This document shows positions 16,838-26,414 of a DNA stretch of 64,000 bases, piece by piece; positions within the stretch are counted from its first letter, which is position 1; every line of letters begins with the position of its first letter. The notes beneath the pieces were generated by a model. The model did not search any database. It was not told the DNA's origin and saw only the letters and a program-made list of their open reading frames with translations. The stretch lies in contig JAILWO010000003.1 in assembly GCA_025698895.1 (NCBI GenBank), positions 186,001 through 250,000 of the forward strand, read 5' to 3'. Made by a program: the position numbers and the translations under genes. This DNA comes from Rhizobiaceae bacterium. GTDB lineage: Bacteria > Pseudomonadota > Alphaproteobacteria > Rhizobiales > Rhizobiaceae.

Positions 16838-17923
16838 TCAGTCGCGCGCGTGATAGGCTTGCCCCGACTGATCGAAAAGGTGCACCGCCGAAGAATCGAA
16901 ATCGAGATCGATGTTGTCGCCAGGCGACACTTCGGAACGCCCGCTGTCCTGGGCGATCAATTCGGTGCCGTCCTTGAGGGTGCAGTAGACCAGCGTCCGT
17001 TCGCCAAGCCGCTCGACCACGCCTGCCCTGGCCCGGGTCGTTGCCGCTTTGCGATTGCCGGAATCGACGACCCTGATACCTTCGGGACGAATGCCAAGTT
17101 CGTAGGAACCGGCGCCCGGATTGTCGAGGTGAAGCGGCAGTGAAGCGCCGTCGCCAAGTCGCGCGACTGCCTGATCCCCGCCCGATATGTCTGCCCGCAT
17201 GAAGTTCATGCCCGGACTGCCGACGAACCCCGCCACAAACCGCGATGCGGGCCGGAGGTAGACCTCCATCGGCGTCCCGATCTGCTCGATCTTCCGGTTG
17301 TTGAGAACGACGATACGATCAGCAAGTGTCATCGCCTCGGTCTGGTCGTGGGTGACATAGATCATCGTCGCCTTGATGCGCTGGTGCAGTTCGGCAAGCT
17401 CGACACGGGTGCGGACCCGCAGCGCCGCATCCAGGTTCGAAAGCGGTTCGTCGAACAGAAACGCCTTCGGTTCCTTTACAATCGCGCGGCCGATCGCGAC
17501 GCGCTGCCGCTGGCCTCCTGAAAGCTGGGAAGGACGCCGCTCGAGCAGCTCGCGCATTTCAAGGATGCGCGCTGCATCCTGGACCCGGCGTTCGATATCA
17601 TCGCTGGCCATGCCGATATTTTGGAGCCCGAACGCCATGTTTTCGCGAACCGTCATATGCGGGTAGAGCGCATAATTCTGGAACACCATCGCCACGCCGC
17701 GCTGGCCGGGCGCCAGATGCTCGCTGCGCCTGCCTCCGATGGTCAGCGTTCCGCGATCGATCGTTTCCAGCCCTGCGATCATTCTCAGCAGGGTCGACTT
17801 GCCCGAACCGGACGGTCCGAGAAACACGACGAGCTCCTGGGAGTTGACGGTCAGCGACAGGTCTTCAATCACCCGCACTTCGCCGAAGCTCTTGGAAACG
17901 TTGGCCAGCTCGATTTCTGCCAT
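16838..17923 (-). CDS. Sugar ABC transporter ATP-binding protein, UgpC/MalK type
   Basis: A 361-residue ATPase: Walker [10 protein letters not shown] (about residues 37-45), signature [14 protein letters not shown], Walker [15 protein letters not shown], then a C-terminal TOBE regulatory domain ([11 protein letters not shown]). It energises the neighbouring permeases although encoded on the opposite strand; such ATPases often serve several transporters. The start ATG at 17923 follows GGGAGGAGCCA; the longer open frame to 18025 lacks similarity. Downstream is the unrecognised gene at 16135-16761. Confidence 0.93.
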   Translation of the reverse strand: MAEIELANVSKSFGEVRVIEDLSLTVNSQELVVFLGPSGSGKSTLLRMIAGLETIDRGTLTIGGRRSEHLAPGQRGVAMVFQNYALYPHMTVRENMAFGLQNIGMASDDIERRVQDAARILEMRELLERRPSQLSGGQRQRVAIGRAIVKEPKAFLFDEPLSNLDAALRVRTRVELAELHQRIKATMIYVTHDQTEAMTLADRIVVLNNRKIEQIGTPMEVYLRPASRFVAGFVGSPGMNFMRADISGGDQAVARLGDGASLPLHLDNPGAGSYELGIRPEGIRVVDSGNRKAATTRARAGVVERLGERTLVYCTLKDGTELIAQDSGRSEVSPGDNIDLDFDSSAVHLFDQSGQAYHARD

Positions 17924-18367
17924 TGGCTCCTCCCGGGGACATTTATCCACATTTCCGGGTACACATCCAGAGTCAAGGTATTGAATGGTCGTGCAAAGAT
18001 CGGCGTGCCCCGGCGCGACGCGCAAGCGGAATCGCGGCGGTACGATTTGTCATCATCTCTGCAGGGAACTGGAGATCGAACAATCGACCCTGGCACTTTG
18101 CAAGGAGGCGCCGCCCTCGTTTTTCGCAGCGTCGGCTCGCGACCCGCGCTGCTGTTCCATATCGGCTACCCGAACGGAGTAAAAGGAGTGTGGGGAAGGT
18201 GGTAGCGGAGGTCCGCTATTTCGCGTTACCCACTACCGGTCATGCTCTGTTCTTTTCAGGCGCCACGTGCCGAAGATAGGTGACACACGCCGAGGCTGAC
18301 AGTGTTGATGCACGCCTCGGCGCCGCCGCAGATGGCGAGAGACTCGATCCCCTACGGTTCCTGAAAA
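17924..18367. other. Intergenic region between ugpC-type gene and prkA, several hairpins
   Basis: No gene is visible. It holds a short-loop palindrome TAGCGGA-GG-TCCGCTA (18202-18217), a nine-base stem CGCCGAGGC/GCCTCGGCG with 17-base loop (18288-18322), and GGTTCC-TGAAAA-GGAACC (18357-18374) that overlaps the -35 element of the prkA promoter. The first palindrome begins with twelve bases identical to the 3' end of the tRNA-Met gene at 27945. Confidence 0.5.
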
Positions 18368-18393
18368 GGAACCTTTGCAGGCGGGAAACCGTT
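18368..18393 (+). promoter_or_regulatory. EcfG-type (general stress response) promoter of prkA operon
   Basis: GGAAC (18368-18372) and CGTT (18390-18393) are separated by 17 bases, matching the GGAAC-N16/17-CGTT consensus of the alphaproteobacterial EcfG sigma factors. It points at prkA and leaves a leader of about 60 bases. The -35 lies in one arm of a six-base inverted repeat (18357-18374). Confidence 0.65.
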
Positions 18394-18458
18394 CACTCAA
18401 TGCGATTACCAACTGCCCCGACTGCAGTGCCCTCAGTCGCTGGTCGCCAGAGAGTGTC

Positions 18459-20408
18459 ATGCAAAGGAGCGAATCCGAGGTCTTCGACCTCTTTTCGGAA
18501 ATCTACACCAGCACAGCGCGGGAAGAGATGAGCCTGCAGGAATATCTGTTGGCCTGCCGCGACGACAAATCCATGTACGCCACCGCGCCCGAGCGGATGG
18601 TTGACGCCATCGGGGAGCCGACCCTCATTGACACCAGCGCCGACGAGCGGCTCGGCAGGATCTTCTCCAACCGGACCATCAAGATTTATCCTGCCTTCGC
18701 CGACTTCTACGGCATGGAGGACACGATCGAGCGCATCGTGGGCTACTTCCGCTATGCGGCGCAGGGGCTGGAGGAGCGCAAGCAGATCCTCTACCTGCTG
18801 GGGCCGGTCGGCGGCGGCAAGTCCTCGCTCGCCGAGCGGCTGAAGAAGCTGATGGAGCAGCGGCCGGTCTATACGCTCTCCCTGAACGGCAAGATCAGCC
18901 CCGTCTTTGAATCCCCGCTCGGCCTGTTCCATCCGGAACGTATGGCCGACCTGCTCGAAGACAAATACGGCATCGCCCGGCGCCGGCTCACAGGCCTCAT
19001 CTCGCCCTGGGCCGCCAAGCGGCTCGACGAAGTGGGTGGCGACATCTCCAAGTTCAGCGTCGTCAAGCTGATGCCCTCGCGGCTACGCCAGATAGGTATC
19101 GCCAAGACCGAGCCGGGCGACGAGAACAACCAGGACGTCTCCTCCCTGGTCGGCAAGGTGGATATCCGCCAGCTCGAGAACTACAGCCAGGCCGATCCCG
19201 ACGCGTATTCCTATAGCGGCGGGCTCAACCGCACCACCCAGGGCCTGCTCGAATTCGTCGAGATGTTCAAGGCGCCCATCAAGGTGCTGCACCCGCTGCT
19301 GACGGCCACCCAGGAGGGCAACTACAACGGCACCGAGAATTTCGGCGCCTTCCCCTATCAGGGCATCGTGGTGGCCCATTCCAACGAATCGGAATGGCTG
19401 CAGTTCAAGAACAACAAGAACAACGAGGCCTTCCTCGACCGCATCCTGGTGGTCAAGGTGCCCTACTGCCTGCGGGTGACCGAGGAGAAGATGATCTACG
19501 AGAAGCTTCTCCGCGAGAGCGAGCTGGTGAGCAATCCCTGCGCGCCGGAGGTGCTGGAGATACTCAGCCGCTTCACCGTGTCAACTAGACTCACGGAGCA
19601 CGAGAACTCGCCACTCTACACCAAGATGCGGGTCTATGATGGCGAGAACCTGAAGGACGTCGACCCGAAGGCGAAGTCCGTGCAGGAATACCGCGACGCG
19701 GCCGGCGTGGACGAGGGGATGACCGGAGTCAGCACACGATTCGCTTTCAAGGTGCTCTCGGAGACCTTCAACTACGACACCAAGGAGGTCGCCGCCGACC
19801 CGGTCCACCTCATCTACATCATGGAACAGGCGATCAAGCGCGAGCAGTTCCCGAAGGAGGTGGAGACCGCCTATCTCGACTTCATCAAGTCCGAGCTAGC
19901 GGCCCGCTATGCCGAATTCATCGGGCACGAGATCCAGAAGGCCTATCTGGAATCCTACAGTGAGTATGGCCAGAATCTGTTCGACCGGTACATTGCCTAC
20001 GCGGACGCGTGGCTGGAGGATCAGGACTTCAAGGATCCCGACACCGGGCAAATTCTCAACCGGGAAATCCTCGACAGCGAGCTGTCGCAGATCGAGAAGC
20101 CGGCCGGCATCGCCAACCCCAAGGACTTCCGCAACGAGGTGGTGAAGTTCACGCTGCGGGCCAAGGCCAAGAATCACGGCCGCAACCCCGCCTGGACCAG
20201 CTATGAAAAACTGCGCGAGGTGATCGAGAAGCGCATGTTCGGCCAGGTCGAGGATCTGCTTCCCGTCATCAGCTTCGGCTCCAAGAAGGATTCACAAACC
20301 GAGAAGCAGCACGCGGAGTTCGTCCAGCGCATGGTCGAGCGCGGCTATACCGAGCGGCAGGTCCGGCGGCTGGTCGACTGGTACATGCGCGTCAACAAGG
20401 CGGGCTGA
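18459..20408 (+). CDS. prkA: PrkA family serine protein kinase
   Basis: A 649-residue protein, the normal size for PrkA/YeaG (E. coli YeaG has 644). The N-terminal AAA-type domain carries the Walker A LLGPVGGGKSSLAERL (about residues 114-127), followed by conserved FAFKVLSETFNYDT and a C-terminal kinase-like domain. YeaG is induced by stress and nitrogen starvation, and in Bacillus PrkA affects sporulation; AAA protease activity has also been reported. It is first in a tight operon with yeaH (9-bp gap) and spoVR. The ATG at 18459 gives the expected N-terminus; the frame is open back to 18375 without similarity. Confidence 0.94.
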   Translation: MQRSESEVFDLFSEIYTSTAREEMSLQEYLLACRDDKSMYATAPERMVDAIGEPTLIDTSADERLGRIFSNRTIKIYPAFADFYGMEDTIERIVGYFRYAAQGLEERKQILYLLGPVGGGKSSLAERLKKLMEQRPVYTLSLNGKISPVFESPLGLFHPERMADLLEDKYGIARRRLTGLISPWAAKRLDEVGGDISKFSVVKLMPSRLRQIGIAKTEPGDENNQDVSSLVGKVDIRQLENYSQADPDAYSYSGGLNRTTQGLLEFVEMFKAPIKVLHPLLTATQEGNYNGTENFGAFPYQGIVVAHSNESEWLQFKNNKNNEAFLDRILVVKVPYCLRVTEEKMIYEKLLRESELVSNPCAPEVLEILSRFTVSTRLTEHENSPLYTKMRVYDGENLKDVDPKAKSVQEYRDAAGVDEGMTGVSTRFAFKVLSETFNYDTKEVAADPVHLIYIMEQAIKREQFPKEVETAYLDFIKSELAARYAEFIGHEIQKAYLESYSEYGQNLFDRYIAYADAWLEDQDFKDPDTGQILNREILDSELSQIEKPAGIANPKDFRNEVVKFTLRAKAKNHGRNPAWTSYEKLREVIEKRMFGQVEDLLPVISFGSKKDSQTEKQHAEFVQRMVERGYTERQVRRLVDWYMRVNKAG

Positions 20409-20417
20409 CGACAGCGG

Positions 20418-21734
20418 ATGCCCACGTATATCGATCGTCGCCTTAATCCGAAGGACAAGAGCCTCGGCAACAGGCGGCGATTCCTCAAGCGTGCGCGCGA
20501 GGAGTTGAAGCGGACAATCAAGGAACAGGTCAAGACCGGCAAGATCGCCGATGTCGACGCAGAGCATAGCGTTCCTGTTCCAGCGCGAGACACCAGCGAG
20601 CCGAGCTTCCAGCCGTCGCGGGAGACCGGGGAGCGGCAATATGTACTACCCGGCAACAAGGAGTTCACGCCGGGCGATCGCATTCCGAAGCCGGACGCTG
20701 TAGGGGGCACGCGCAGCGCCAGCGCCGGCGCGGGCGGCGAGGCCGAGGACGACTTCCGCTTCGTGCTCTCGCGCGAGGAGGTGCTCGACCTCTTCTTCGA
20801 CGACCTGGAGCTTCCCGACATGGTCAAGCTCTCCCTGAAAGAGGCGGTTGCATACAAACCGCGGCGCGCTGGCTTCGCCACCAGTGGCGCGCCCACCAAC
20901 ATGAATATCGGCCGCACAATGCGCAACAGCTACGGCCGGCGCATCGCCCTCCACCGTCCGAAACGGACGGAGGTAGAAGAACTCGCCGCCGAAATCGAAA
21001 GGCTGGAGGCCGAGCCGAACCGGCATGCGGTGAAGCAGCGGCTCGAGGCTCTGCGCCAGGAATTGGAGAGGCTGGAGCGGCGCCGGCGTCGTATCCCCTA
21101 TGTCGACCCGGTCGACATCCGTTTCAACCGCTTCGAGCCGCAGCCTCTGCCCAACGCCAACGCGGTGATGTTCTGCCTGATGGATGTCTCGGGTTCCATG
21201 GGCGAACGCGAGAAGGATTTGGCGAAACGCTTTTTCGTGCTGCTCCACCTCTTCCTCAAGCGGCGTTACGACCGAATCGACATTGTCTTCGTCCGCCACG
21301 CCCATGAGGCGCGCGAGGTGGACGAAGATACATTCTTCTACTCGACGGAGAGCGGCGGCACTGTGGTCTCGACCGCGCTCGAGGAGATGCAGCGCATCAT
21401 TCGTGAGCGCTATCCTTCGCGGGAATGGAACATCTACGCCGCGCAAGCCTCGGACGGTGACAACATCGCCGGCGATTCGGAGCACTGCGCTGCGATGCTC
21501 AACAGTGAGCTGATGCAGCTCTGCCAATACTACGCCTATGTGGAGATCATCGATGAGCGAGAGACCGAAATATTCGGTGCGACCGACAACGGTACCTCGC
21601 TCTGGCGCGCCTATCGAACGGTCGCCGACAAGTGGCCGAATTTTCAGATGACGCGCATCGCCAGACCTGCAGAGATATACCCGGTCTTCAGGAAACTCTT
21701 CGCCAGGCAAACGACTGCCCAAGCGCGCGGCTGA
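20418..21734 (+). CDS. yeaH: YeaH/YhbH family protein (DUF444)
   Basis: A 438-residue protein of the DUF444 family, with the family N-terminus MPTYIDRRLNPKDKSLGNRR and a C-terminal von Willebrand A-like part bearing a MIDAS-type DVSGSMGE motif (about residue 256). Partner of PrkA in conserved kinase-VWA-SpoVR operons; its biochemical role is unknown. A charged, coiled-coil-like stretch (EELAAEIERLEAEPNR) lies before the VWA part. It is nine bases from prkA and seventeen from spoVR, so the three form one transcript. Confidence 0.93.
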   Translation: MPTYIDRRLNPKDKSLGNRRRFLKRAREELKRTIKEQVKTGKIADVDAEHSVPVPARDTSEPSFQPSRETGERQYVLPGNKEFTPGDRIPKPDAVGGTRSASAGAGGEAEDDFRFVLSREEVLDLFFDDLELPDMVKLSLKEAVAYKPRRAGFATSGAPTNMNIGRTMRNSYGRRIALHRPKRTEVEELAAEIERLEAEPNRHAVKQRLEALRQELERLERRRRRIPYVDPVDIRFNRFEPQPLPNANAVMFCLMDVSGSMGEREKDLAKRFFVLLHLFLKRRYDRIDIVFVRHAHEAREVDEDTFFYSTESGGTVVSTALEEMQRIIRERYPSREWNIYAAQASDGDNIAGDSEHCAAMLNSELMQLCQYYAYVEIIDERETEIFGATDNGTSLWRAYRTVADKWPNFQMTRIARPAEIYPVFRKLFARQTTAQARG

Positions 21735-21751
21735 GACCTGGAGGGAAGGCG

Positions 21752-23278
21752 ATGGACAAAGCATCAGGCCTGCTCTTCGAGGGCTCCGACTGGAACTTCC
21801 GGACCCTTTCGCGCACCTATGACGCCATCGAGGAGATCGCACTCGGCGAGCTGAAGCTCGACGTCTATTCCAACCAGCTCGAGATCATTTCGTCCGAGCA
21901 GATGCTCGACGCCTATTCCTCCGTAGGCATGCCGCTCATGTACCAGCACTGGTCCTTCGGCAAGCGTTTCGTCTTCGAGGACCATCTCTATCGCAAGGGG
22001 CGCCGCGGGCTCGCGTACGAGCTTGTCATCAACTCCGATCCCTGCATCACCTACCTGATGGAGGAAAACACCATGGCCATGCAGGCCCTGGTGACGGCTC
22101 ACGCGGCCTTCGGCCATAACCACTTCTTCAAGAACAATTACGTCTTCCGGCAGTGGACCGACGCCGCGTCCATCCTCAGCTACATGGAGTTTGCCAAGAA
22201 ATACATCGCCAAATGCGAGGAGAGGCACGGTACTGCCGCAGTTGAAGCGATCCTAGATTCCGCGCACGCGCTGATGGAACAGGGCGTGTTCCGCTATCGT
22301 CGTCCACCGCGGCTTTCGACGGAAAAGGAGCGGGAGCGTGTGCGGGAGCGGCTCGAATATGAGGAGCAAACTTTCAGCGACCTCTGGCGCACCCTCCCGA
22401 GTTCCCCGGACGGCGATGTCAAGGAGGCCGAGGACGAGGCGTCGGAGCGGAAAAGGCAGCTCAACCTGCCCGAGGAAAACCTGCTTTATTTCCTGGAGAA
22501 GAACAGCCTGATCCTGGAGCCCTGGCAGCGGGAGCTGCTCAGGATCGTGCGCGTCGTCGCGCAGTATTTCTATCCGCAGCGGCAGACCAAGCTGATGAAC
22601 GAAGGCTGTGCCACCTTCGTGCACTACACAATCATGAACCGGCTATACGAGCTCGGAAAGATCCGCGAAGGGGACTTGCTGGAAATGCTGCATAGCCACA
22701 CCAACGTGGTCTTCCAGCCGGATTTCGACGACCCCCGCTTTTCCGGTATCAACCCCTATGCGCTGGGCTTCGCGATGATGGAGGATATCAAGCGCATCTC
22801 CACCGAGCCGACCGCAGAGGATCGCGACTGGTTCCCCGACAACACTGGCAGGGGCGACTGGCTGGCGACACTGCTCGACGCGTGGACGAACCACCGCGAC
22901 GAGTCCTTCATGCTGCAGTATCTGAGCCCGGCGCTCATCCGCAAATTCAGGTTGTTCCTGCTCACGGACGAGGCGGACAAACCATATTGCGAGGTTGCAT
23001 CCATTCACAATGAGCGCGGCTATGAGGCCATCCGCGCGGCGCTGGCGCGCAGCTATGACGTGGGCGCCAGCCAGCCGGACATTCAGGTTGTGGACGTCGA
23101 CCTGCTCGGCGAGCGGGAACTGCGCCTGGAATATAAGGTGAAGAACGGGATTCTGCTCGAGACGACAAGCCGGGACGCGACGCTTCATCACATGCGTCGG
23201 TTGTGGGGTTACAAGGTCAGTCTCGCCGAAGTCGACGACGATTCGAAGACTCTGCTTTCCGAGTCCTCGTCTGCATAA
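21752..23278 (+). CDS. spoVR: SpoVR family protein
   Basis: A 508-residue SpoVR/YcgB protein. Family motifs include MPLMYQHWSFGKRF near residue 69, AHAAFGHNHFFKNN, NEGCATFVHYTIMNRLYE and NPYALGFAMMEDIKR. In Bacillus SpoVR is needed for spore cortex formation; in Gram-negative bacteria its role is unclear but it is almost always with PrkA and YeaH. The start ATG at 21752 follows GGAGGGAAGGCG. Last gene of the operon; transcription converges with the oxidoreductase gene at 23367. Confidence 0.94.
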   Translation: MDKASGLLFEGSDWNFRTLSRTYDAIEEIALGELKLDVYSNQLEIISSEQMLDAYSSVGMPLMYQHWSFGKRFVFEDHLYRKGRRGLAYELVINSDPCITYLMEENTMAMQALVTAHAAFGHNHFFKNNYVFRQWTDAASILSYMEFAKKYIAKCEERHGTAAVEAILDSAHALMEQGVFRYRRPPRLSTEKERERVRERLEYEEQTFSDLWRTLPSSPDGDVKEAEDEASERKRQLNLPEENLLYFLEKNSLILEPWQRELLRIVRVVAQYFYPQRQTKLMNEGCATFVHYTIMNRLYELGKIREGDLLEMLHSHTNVVFQPDFDDPRFSGINPYALGFAMMEDIKRISTEPTAEDRDWFPDNTGRGDWLATLLDAWTNHRDESFMLQYLSPALIRKFRLFLLTDEADKPYCEVASIHNERGYEAIRAALARSYDVGASQPDIQVVDVDLLGERELRLEYKVKNGILLETTSRDATLHHMRRLWGYKVSLAEVDDDSKTLLSESSSA

Positions 23279-23293
23279 TCGAAGCTCCGCTAT

Positions 23294-23316
23294 GGATCTG
23301 GATCTGGATCTGGATC
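23294..23316. repeat. Short GGATCT tandem repeat between convergent genes
   Basis: Three perfect GGATCT units and a partial fourth in the 88-bp gap between spoVR and the convergent oxidoreductase gene. It is a simple microsatellite-like repeat; no terminator hairpin is evident here. Confidence 0.7.
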
Positions 23317-23366
23317 GGATCGGAATGATCTGCGTGGCTACGCGAAGCGGCCGATGGCTCGGCCCG

Positions 23367-24713
23367 TCACAGCATCGAGCTGATATCGGAGGCGCCGGTG
23401 GGATAGGCGAACATCGTCGACTTCAGCTGCTCCGCCGTCAGTCCATGTCGGATCGCAAGCGAAAAAATGTTGATGACCTCCTCGGCGTGCGGGCCGACGA
23501 GGTGCGCGCCCAGAACGCGATCCGTCTCTTCATCCACCAGAACCTTGAAGCCGAACACCTTCTCGGCCGCCTGGCGCGCCGTGAACCAGCCGTCGGCCCG
23601 CTCGCTGTTTACCCGGAACCTCAAGCCCTTCTCGCGGGCGTCCGCCTCGGTGAGCCCCACGGCGGCGATCGGAGGAATAGTGAAGGCGACACTCGGAACC
23701 CCGTTGTAGTCGGGAACGTGCCTGTTGCCATCGAGAAGATTGGCGGCCACCACCTTCGCGTCGTGGCTCGAGACCGGCGTTAGCGGCGGGCCCATCTGCG
23801 CCGCGTCCCCCGCGGCGTAGACCGACGGATTGGACACGCTCTGCAGGTGTTCGTTCAGGACAAGCCGCCCATCCGCGTGGGTCACGCCAGCGGCAGCGAG
23901 ATCGAGATCGTCCAGAGCCGGCTTGCGCCCGGCGGCATGCACCACGAGATCGGCCTCCACCTTCATCTCGCCGTCCGACCCTTTCGCGGTGATCCGGTAC
24001 CCCGCTCCGATGCTCTCGATCGCGGTCACTTCCGCGTCGGTGCGGACGTTGATCCCCAACTCGGCGAACTTGTCCATGAGCCACCCCACCAGGTCGGGAT
24101 CGAAGTGCTTCAACATGCGCTCGCCGTGCTGGAGGATCGTTACCTGCGCGCCGGCGCGGGACGCGATATGGGAGAACTCTGCGGCGATGTAGCCTCCGCC
24201 GACGAGCACGATGTGCTTCGGCAGGCGCTCAAGATCAAGGAACGCCGCGTTGTCGATGAGGTGCTCCTCGCCCGGAATGCCGAGCGACACCGGCTCCGCG
24301 CCTGCCGCAATCAGGACGTGGCGGGCTTCGATGGTCTCTCCTTCGATGTCGATCGTGTTTGGACCCATGAAGCGGGCGCGCCCGTGGAAAGAGTCGATGC
24401 CTTTTTGCGTGAAGGCTTTCTGGCGCTCCTCGGGTACCGGATCCGTCAGGCTGCGCTTGAACTCGAGGAGACCGGTCCATTCCAGATGCGTGTCGCCGGT
24501 GACGCCGCGGCCCTGCATGCGCCAGGCATGATCCACCGCGTCGGCGCCGCCGACCATCATCTTCTTCGGGTCGCAGCCCCTGAGCGCGCAGGTGCCGCCG
24601 AAGGGGCGGAAGTCGATCACCGCGACGCTCCAGCCGCCAGTCTTCACACGCATCGCGGCAACCATGGCCGCCGTGCCCGTTCCGATGATCGCCAGGTCGT
24701 ATTTCTTTCTCAT
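23367..24713 (-). CDS. FAD-dependent pyridine nucleotide-disulfide oxidoreductase, MerA/GR-like
   Basis: A 448-residue flavoprotein of the glutathione/mercuric reductase superfamily. The FAD motif GTGTAAMVAA, the redox-active disulfide GGTCALRGCDPKK (CxxxxC), the NAD(P) motif VGGGYIAAEF and the FAD-binding YAAGDAAQMG are present. The C-terminal dimer-interface region reads FAYPTGASDISSML instead of the usual HPTxxE, so the catalytic His-Glu pair is absent. It is 41 bp downstream of merA and probably read from the mer promoter, but it lacks the C-terminal Cys pair of MerA, so it is not itself a mercuric reductase. Substrate unknown. Confidence 0.85.
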   Translation of the reverse strand: MRKKYDLAIIGTGTAAMVAAMRVKTGGWSVAVIDFRPFGGTCALRGCDPKKMMVGGADAVDHAWRMQGRGVTGDTHLEWTGLLEFKRSLTDPVPEERQKAFTQKGIDSFHGRARFMGPNTIDIEGETIEARHVLIAAGAEPVSLGIPGEEHLIDNAAFLDLERLPKHIVLVGGGYIAAEFSHIASRAGAQVTILQHGERMLKHFDPDLVGWLMDKFAELGINVRTDAEVTAIESIGAGYRITAKGSDGEMKVEADLVVHAAGRKPALDDLDLAAAGVTHADGRLVLNEHLQSVSNPSVYAAGDAAQMGPPLTPVSSHDAKVVAANLLDGNRHVPDYNGVPSVAFTIPPIAAVGLTEADAREKGLRFRVNSERADGWFTARQAAEKVFGFKVLVDEETDRVLGAHLVGPHAEEVINIFSLAIRHGLTAEQLKSTMFAYPTGASDISSML

Positions 24714-24754
24714 CGCCGACTCCAAAATATTCAGAGGTTGCTGACAGCGTCCGC

Positions 24755-26173
24755 TCATCCCCCGCAACAGGAGAGCTTGGCCAAGTCCCTGTCGAGAGTC
24801 TGGGCAGCGAGCTTCAGGCCCTCGACCGTGGTGAGATAGGGAAAGATCGTCTCGCCGAGCTCCCTGGTCGTCATGCCGAACTTCGAGGCCATGGCCAACG
24901 TCTGAACGCTGTCGGCCGCCTCCGGTGCCATAACAACGCCGCCGAGCAGGCGGTCGGTTCCAGCATCCGCCACAAGCTTTATCAGGCCCCGCGTGTCTCG
25001 GGCGGCCAGCGCGCGGGGCACGTTCTCCAGGGCCAGCACGCTGGTCCTGATCTCGGGGCTCACCGCGCGCGCCTGCGCTTCGGTCAACCCCACACCGGCG
25101 ACTTGCGGATCGGTGAACACTACCCACGGCATTGCGGTGCTGTCATAGCGCTCCGCGTTCCCCAGCACCGCGTTCCTCGCGGCCAGCTTGGCGCCGTAGG
25201 AGGCCATGTAGACGAACTGATCGCGGTCGGTCACGTCGCCCGCCGCGAAGGGCCGCGTGGTCTGCATGTCGGCGCCGACCCTGATCGCTCCCCTTGTATC
25301 GGTCTCGACGCCAATTTCGACCAGACCCAGCCCCTCGGTGTTGGGCGCGCGCGCCGTCGCGAGGACGAGGTGGTCGGCCGACAGATCGCGCGCGGCGCCG
25401 TCCACCGTTACCGCCAGAACCCCGCGATCTCCGTCGCGCCGCGCTGCCTTGTAGGTCACGCGGTCCGGGATCGTCACGCCCTCGGCGCGCAAGACCTCGG
25501 TGAGCGCTTCGGACACCTCCGGCTCGGTGCGCGGCAAGAGGCGCGAGCGGCAGACGATGGTGACGCGCGTCGCCATTCGCGCCATCATCTGTGCCAGTTC
25601 CACGCCGATATAGCCGCCGCCGAGAAAGATCAGGCTCTCCGGCAACCGCTCCAACGCCAGGAGCGTGGTGCTGTCGAGCGTCGGCATGTCAAGGAGACCG
25701 GGGATGTCGGGCGTGGCTGGCCGCGCGCCGGTGGCGACGATGATTTTGGGGGCTGTGAGCCTGCGCCCGCCGACCTCGACACCACCCTCGATCAGATGCG
25801 CCGGACCCTTGTCGAGATAGGTGACGCCATCGTAGTACGGCAGCAGATCGATGTATTTCTTCTGGCGCAGCGTCGCGACGAGATCGTCCTTCGCTCTGAT
25901 CAATGCCGCCCAGTCTGCCACCTGTGCGTCTCCGTGCAGGCCCGGAAACCGATGCGCGGACTTCGCGCCGTGCACCGCCTCGGCGGCCCGGATCATCGTC
26001 TTGGAGGGCACGCAGCCCGCGTTCACGCAGGTGCCGCCGATGGTGCCATGCCCGATGAGCGCAACGCGCTTGCCGCCCTCTGCGGCAGTGATCGCGGCCG
26101 AGAACCCGGCCGAGCCGGCGCCGATCACGGCAAGGTCGAAATCGCCCCTGGGCGCGCAGCAATTGTCTTTCAT
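24755..26173 (-). CDS. merA: Mercuric reductase
   Basis: A 472-residue MerA without the N-terminal heavy-metal-associated domain. It has GAGSAGFSAAI for FAD, the active disulfide GGTCVNAGCVPSK (about residues 47-59), LGGGYIGVELAQ for NADPH and, decisively, a vicinal Cys pair in the C-terminal tail (KLSCCGG) that delivers Hg(II) to the active site of the partner subunit. An additional Cys pair (DNCCAP) is at the extreme N-terminus. It reduces Hg(II) to volatile Hg(0) with NADPH in the cytoplasm. It follows merF by 4 bp and precedes a second oxidoreductase gene. Confidence 0.94.
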   Translation of the reverse strand: MKDNCCAPRGDFDLAVIGAGSAGFSAAITAAEGGKRVALIGHGTIGGTCVNAGCVPSKTMIRAAEAVHGAKSAHRFPGLHGDAQVADWAALIRAKDDLVATLRQKKYIDLLPYYDGVTYLDKGPAHLIEGGVEVGGRRLTAPKIIVATGARPATPDIPGLLDMPTLDSTTLLALERLPESLIFLGGGYIGVELAQMMARMATRVTIVCRSRLLPRTEPEVSEALTEVLRAEGVTIPDRVTYKAARRDGDRGVLAVTVDGAARDLSADHLVLATARAPNTEGLGLVEIGVETDTRGAIRVGADMQTTRPFAAGDVTDRDQFVYMASYGAKLAARNAVLGNAERYDSTAMPWVVFTDPQVAGVGLTEAQARAVSPEIRTSVLALENVPRALAARDTRGLIKLVADAGTDRLLGGVVMAPEAADSVQTLAMASKFGMTTRELGETIFPYLTTVEGLKLAAQTLDRDLAKLSCCGG

Positions 26174-26177
26174 GAAG

Positions 26178-26411
26178 TCATCTATCCGTTCGAGGGTTCA
26201 GCCGCCGCTGTCGCCGCCGAACGGCATAAACGGTCAGTGCGACGAAAAAGGCGAGCGCGGGCAGCAGCACGTAGTCGATCCAGCCCAGTGCGGCCGACAG
26301 GCCCACGGCGGCCAGAAGCACCACGAGCACTGGTGTCAAGCAGCAGAGCGCCGCGATGACGGTGCCGACGATCCCTGTCGCGATGAGCCTGCGGTCGGTC
26401 TGCTCGGTCAT
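26178..26411 (-). CDS. merF: Mercury transport protein MerF
   Basis: A 77-residue inner-membrane protein with two helices. The vicinal Cys pair in IAALCCLTPVLVVLL at the start of helix 1 and the GWIDYVLLPALAFFVALTVYA second helix are the MerF pattern. It passes Hg(II) across the membrane to MerA. Spaced 3 bp from merP and 4 bp from merA. With merT and merP apparently broken it may be the only functional importer of this operon. Confidence 0.92.
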   Translation of the reverse strand: MTEQTDRRLIATGIVGTVIAALCCLTPVLVVLLAAVGLSAALGWIDYVLLPALAFFVALTVYAVRRRQRRLNPRTDR

Positions 26412-26414
26412 CCC

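Noticed and set aside
23294-23316. GGATCT repeat as a regulator binding array
   Set aside because: Lies between two convergent stop codons where no promoter is expected; simple sequence repeat is the plainer reading.
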